The notes beneath the pieces were generated by a model. It had not been told where the DNA came from, did not search any database, and saw only the letters and a list, made by a program, of their open reading frames with translations. The translations under genes and the position numbers were made by a program. Shown piece by piece: positions 59,736 through 64,000 of a stretch of 64,000 nt of DNA; positions within the stretch are counted from its first letter, which is position 1, and each line of letters starts with the position of its first letter. Source of the stretch: Dysidea avara (Eukaryota > Porifera > Demospongiae > Dictyoceratida > Dysideidae); the NCBI RefSeq assembly GCF_963678975.1, contig NC_089274.1:1042001-1106000 (forward strand), written 5' to 3'.

Positions 59736-60432
59736 TAAAATCTTCACTGGAATTTCTATGAAATCTGTATATTACCATGTATGATCTATAGTACTGTAAA
59801 TTAGTGTTGGGAATCACCTAGGGGTTAACTGTGTGACAGACCACTAAGTTAATTATTATCAGGCAGTCACTGACATCATGAGATATAAATCATAGCAAAG
59901 AAGGAGGTAAATTAGCTACACTGTAGTTGTTATGTGCTATCAGAAGTTGACGTATTTAGCAATTTTACTGTAGGATTGATGTGCTATATTTGTTGCCTTA
60001 CAACTTACAATGTGACTAACACCAGAGCTTGTTAATGAGGCTGCCTGCATAATCCAGACAGTAAAGGTCCCAAAAGGACCCTTACTAGGGTATATTACAG
60101 AGTGGCCACAACAATCCCCCTGACTAACAAGGATTAACTCAACAAACATCCTATTCACTTCCTTTAACAATAACCATTGACACTAGTTTATTCACCTGTC
60201 AGTAAGACATGTCACCATTGTTTTAATACAAGTGTGTTCTGCATGTTGAGTGGTACCATAACAATGTGTTATTGTTACCATATTAGTAATCGATGACAGT
60301 CCACACAACGTGTGTGTAGCTAGATACAAATGGTGTGGCAGTGGTACCACTGTGAAATCTGGTTTGTGTGGGCCTCACACCCATGCTTAACAAGAGCAAA
60401 TAATAAAACTGTTGCTATCGGTCTATCATAAG
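59736..60432. other. Spacer MMADHC to COX7A
   Basis: No gene. Holds phrases like CATAATCCAGACAGTAAAGG of the recurrent AATAAGGACACC repeat family (60030-60120). Confidence 0.5.
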
Positions 60433-60808
60433 TAGTGTTGGGCGATATATCGATATTATATCGTATCGTTTGATTTTTTGCTGATATCGAAAAGTATCGA
60501 TATATTTTTCAAAACTCGATATTTCGATACGATACATCACGTGATCTGATTTAATTTTAAAATGTCTATTTTAGCTTATTTAATAGTTAATTGTAGCTTT
60601 CCATTACCTTCAGCAATTTTCTAATTACTGTTACTCTTGTGTATGTGGACAGGAAATCCCCATTGTGTATAGCCATAGCTAAATTATGTGAAAACTAGCA
60701 ATTTACACGTGCAAATTAATGTTACAATATCGTATCGAAAAGTATCAATATCGGTCAATTTTAGTCAATATCGTATCGTTCTGAAAATCCTGGTATCGCC
60801 CATCACTA
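60433..60808. mobile_element. hAT-type MITE rich in ATCGATA
   Basis: Ends TAGTGTTGGGCGATA and TATCGCCCATCACTA; flanked by perfect 8-bp duplications ATCATAAG (60425-60432, 60809-60816). 376 bp, no coding capacity. It ends about 100 bp upstream of the COX7A start. Confidence 0.9.
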
Positions 60809-60910
60809 ATCATAAGTGCACGTGGTATTAGATTACGCGCGTATAGACGTTGGTGCTTAGGCACATAAATATTTGTGGACGCGTTCCCGTTGAACCCTGC
60901 ACTGCTCAAA
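60809..60910 (+). promoter_or_regulatory. COX7A promoter region
   Basis: About 100 bp between the hAT MITE and the ATG. CACGTG at 60819-60824 lies 87 bp before the ATG, three bases after the MITE target duplication; a GC-rich ACGCGCGTA follows at about 60835. Confidence 0.5.
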
Positions 60911-61261
60911 ATGGAGGAGACGAGGAACCAGTACGATAACAAGGTGTTGCGGCAACAAGCGTCGGGTAGACAGAGAATTATGGCCTTCCAAAAGTGGTTC
61001 CAGGTATTACCCGTGAACTTTAGTGTTTATTTGTTTGACTCTATTTAATGCACACATTTATAGAGTAATAACCGACCTGTACACTTAAAGCGACCGATGG
61101 ACTCACTCTTGTATAGGTGAGTACTTACTACATCACAAGTTGTATGCATGTAGTGGTTACACACACACAGAGGGGCCTTGGCATTGTCATTTGTTGGTAT
61201 TGCTGTGTCGTTCTGGAGTATTGGTCTAATGGCTACCGGGAAAATGAAGAAGAAGGAGTGA
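60911..61261 (+). CDS. COX7A: Cytochrome c oxidase subunit 7A-like protein
   Basis: Small inner-membrane subunit of respiratory complex IV. 78 codons in three exons: 60911-61003, 61064-61116 and 61171-61261, phases consistent, introns 60 and 54 bp. The family signature is visible: NNRPVHLKRPMDSLLYRGAL (compare PVHLKGG...LLYR in animals), followed by one hydrophobic transmembrane stretch LALSFVGIAVSFWSIGLMAT and a Lys-rich end. Basic residues before it (VLRQQASGRQR) fit a mitochondrial targeting part. AATAAA at about 61311. Canonical COX7A and the supercomplex factor COX7A2L share this domain; the short length favours COX7A. It follows MMADHC, another mitochondrial-pathway gene, in the same direction. 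Confidence 0.85.
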
Positions 61262-62555
61262 CAGAGTAACTAACACTAGTATATCATATCAGTATTGTAT
61301 CTCAAGTGATAATAAAGTCTTCAATTGTGGATGTGTTTTTGGGTCCCCTGAATTGCTTTTGCAATGTAAAAGAGTATAAATTATTCTCCTGACCACAGCT
61401 TGTCCTGGCTCAGCTCTATCTTGTAATAAGACCATCTCTGCAAGCTACATAGATCTTGACATGTCTTATCAGATGGTTCTTGTCCTGAATAGTCAGCAAT
61501 TTTTCTATAACTCATGTATAGAGAACATAATCAGGGGTATAATATTGAGGGGGTAATGACAAAGAAATTTAATAGAATGTAGCTTGCTTGAAGGTCTGGG
61601 GACATTCCCCCGAAATTGTGTAAGTAGTCTAATATCATAGTACTGCAGCCGGCAACACTCATACAGTTTTGCCAGTACTACAGGCTATATAAATGTTGCT
61701 GGCTGCAGTACTGTTATACTTTCCTAGTAGGGCTGAAAGCATTCACTCCTCCCTAGATGTATGCACATGGCTACATGCTATTGTAGTTGGAGGTACCATC
61801 CACAGCAAGTGTATGTAGCAGTATTTAGCAGGAGTGAAACTAACCGTCTATCACAGTGGGGCTACATAACACACCTGCAACTTGCACAATGTGACATTTC
61901 ACTCAGACTGTGTAGTCTGCTAATTGATGTGTTCAGTCACTAACTACAAATGGGTAGTAGCTATAACATGACAGAGTTCTCACCACCTGCAAAATAAAGC
62001 ATTACAACTTAGTTTGTGGGTTCTCATACACTTCCTAAACCACACATATGTTGGGGAGGGAGTATGTAATAGTCATTTGGTGTACACCACACACATACTG
62101 TATGCATACCAGCACTAGTTCCATAATGTGTGTTAGTGTTGTGCATGGTATGAGGAAGTTGTATGATGAGATAGCACAGAAATTTGTCTATCAGTGACTT
62201 AATAATCCATGAAGATAATATACAAGTGTTTATGTGGTGGTTAGTAAAAACTGTTAATAGTCAAACATGAGCTCCCTTGAAACAGTGTAAATTCTTACAG
62301 CTAGTAGTAGCTGTCTGGTATTTAACAGGTCACTACAATTTGGTCCTTTGGGAATTTCAAGGGACAATTGCTCTGGAGGACCCTCAATACTGACATTCCA
62401 CTGACTTTCCCAAACTTGTTAGTTGTTAGGACTCTACCTTTTAACATGAGGATGGCACATGTGTAAACATAGCTAAGGTGTACTTATGATATCTAACCCA
62501 CCTCACTATAGTGGCCATGTCAAGTAGGTCCCAAACATGGCTAAGGTGTACTTAT
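61262..62555. other. Intergenic region after COX7A
   Basis: No gene. Inverted repeat AGTACTGCAGCCGGCAACA / TGTTGCTGGCTGCAGTACT at about 61640-61715. The open frame at 61761-61943 has no motif. Confidence 0.5.
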
Positions 62556-62886
62556 TAGAGATGCAACAATATAATATCAATATATCGCGTATTGTATCGT
62601 TTTAAGACAATATCGCTGTATATATAAAGTCAAACCGTATCGATATATCGCGTATCATGATATATCGACATACTGTGGCTTGTTAACATGGCTGACAATC
62701 AAATTATTGTACATTGTGATTAAATTGAGTAGTATGTAATGCTTCTCGAAGAAAATTTAGCTCACTTATTTCTCTTTAAAAACATTAAAAACAATATAGA
62801 CCATTGTTTAGACTATCGCGCAATATATCGTGATACACCAGAGGCAATATATCGATATGTCTACACACTGTATCGTTGCATCTCTA
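62556..62886. mobile_element. hAT-type MITE, TAGAGATGCAAC ends
   Basis: 331 bp, TIRs TAGAGATGCAACAATA and mirrored TATCGTTGCATCTCTA, flanked by perfect 8-bp duplications GTACTTAT (62548-62555, 62887-62894). Interior rich in ATATATCG. Confidence 0.9.
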
Positions 62887-63023
62887 GTACTTATGACCTC
62901 ATTAATAAGACCACCTCAGTAACCATGTCAAGTAGGTCCCAAACATAGCTAAGGTGTACTTATGACCTCATTAATAAGACCACAGTTAAGGTGTCTCACA
63001 ATACAGCCACAATTACTAATTCA

Positions 63024-63230
63024 TTATTGTGTGATAACATGTGGTGGTACAATAGTTGGTGGATCATGTGATCCAGGTCTCCTCTCTTGGAGTTCATTGA
63101 TTTTCTCATCCAGTGTTGCTATAAGTGACTGTTCATGTTGGATCTGATCCCAGAGATCATCTCTTCTCTCCATTGCCTCCGAATATCTTGATTTTGTGTG
63201 AATAATTTCAACTGCCTTCCTTCTCAATAC
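63024..63230 (-). CDS. Last exon of a coiled-coil protein gene
   Basis: The acceptor at about 63231 (CTCATAG) opens EVLRRKAVEIIHTKSRYSEA and continues with a charged helical segment (RRDDLWDQIQHEQSLIATLD, EKINELQERR) before a Pro-rich end and TAA. Heptad-like spacing suggests coiled coil. A possible preceding exon at about 63712-63765 (WLQQIQQLETEEGHGV) fits in phase but is weak. The 5' part lies beyond the right edge. Family not recognised. Confidence 0.55.
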   Translation of the reverse strand, partial: VLRRKAVEIIHTKSRYSEAMERRDDLWDQIQHEQSLIATLDEKINELQERRPGSHDPPTIVPPHVITQ

Positions 63231-63279
63231 TTCCTATGAGGGACAACGTAATGTTGGACCATATATGGTTGGACAAAAC

Positions 63280-63640
63280 TATGTTCACATTGAGCTGATA
63301 TCTCAAGAAAACAGTTTAAAGTCATAATATGTGATCGGATTTGTGAAAGGACATATCAACTTTACCAAATCTGATGATACATCAACTTTAGATTGCAATA
63401 AGCTATTGACTTGAAATTTGGTCAGCAGTGAACAACACCATAGCATAGCTAAATGGATGGAGAAAAATTTATGTTACTTTGAAACAAGTTATGGTCTATC
63501 AGATTCAAATAATTGGAAAGGCCCTTTTGTACAAATGTGGTCACATGTACTGCAAGAAAATCTTGAAGGTGATAAGAGGGGAATAAATGTACCAAATTCC
63601 AAGCTTTTGTATTAAGTTTTTAAAGTTCAATGTGAACAAG
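63280..63640. mobile_element. Decayed MITE of the 18021-18402 family
   Basis: Ends AACTATGTTCACATTGAGCT and AGTTCAATGTGAACA resemble the TIRs of the 18021 copy with several changes. It lies in the intron of the coiled-coil gene. Confidence 0.6.
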
Positions 63641-64000
63641 GTATGTAGTGTAGTAAACTAACAGGGTCCAATCGTGACGTTTCACTGTTGCCATTTTCAC
63701 TATGATACCACTCCATGGCCTTCCTCTGTCTCCAACTGTTGAATTTGTTGTAACCAAACTGACCTGTGGAGATTTTAATAACGAACAATTCCAAGAACAT
63801 TAACCCATTTTTGGTTTTCATCTTTCAGAGGTAAAAAAAAATGTATGGAACTTGGAACTACTACCTTTGTTTATAATTATTATGAAAATATTTTCTATAT
63901 TGTCTTCTTAATTTGGAGAGTTCTGCTTTCAGAGAATTCTATTACAGTAAGGGAAATACAGTAGTCACTATTAATAAACTAATGTCACATAAATGAAATT

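Overview
The window is nuclear DNA of a metazoan: genes are split by GT-AG introns (many only about 50 bp), coding sequence is sparse, and introns and spacers are filled with short terminal-inverted-repeat (TIR) elements, tandem arrays and dead retroelements. Recognisable animal families are IP6K, ZSWIM2, sorcin, EAF, MMADHC and COX7A. The very short introns, head-to-head gene pairs and repeat types suggest an early-branching marine invertebrate, possibly a sponge; this placement is inference. All exon models were built by hand from splice consensus, reading phase and family motifs.

Layout. 883-7437 (-): 5' part of an inositol hexakisphosphate kinase, 3' end beyond the left edge. 7576-16181 (+): complete ZSWIM2-like E3 ligase, head to head with IP6K across 138 bp. 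16297-24659 (-): a 716-residue protein I do not recognise, tail to tail with ZSWIM2 (115 bp between stop codons). 24900-28990: retroelement debris. 29343-32590 (-) sorcin and 32708-38179 (+) EAF, head to head across 117 bp. 38578-44505: truncated kinase pseudogene, reverse-transcriptase remnants with a pure (CTG)64 array, a second kinase scrap and a truncated EAF copy. 44506-51460: repeats only. 51461-55934 (-): a 990-residue protein kinase, head to head across 226 bp with MMADHC (56161-59735, +). 60911-61261 (+): COX7A-like cytochrome oxidase subunit. 63024-63230 (-): last exon of a coiled-coil gene running off the right edge.

The most informative structure is the arrangement of partial copies. 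An intact EAF is followed by a 5'-truncated kinase pseudogene, and an intact kinase is preceded by a truncated EAF copy, as expected from one tandem duplication with one breakpoint in EAF intron 4 and the other inside the kinase gene. All five promoter regions contain a CACGTG E-box; the ZSWIM2 side also has an RFX-type X-box and the EAF side a full CRE. I found no CRISPR array, no intact transposase or RT gene and no canonical tRNA or rRNA.
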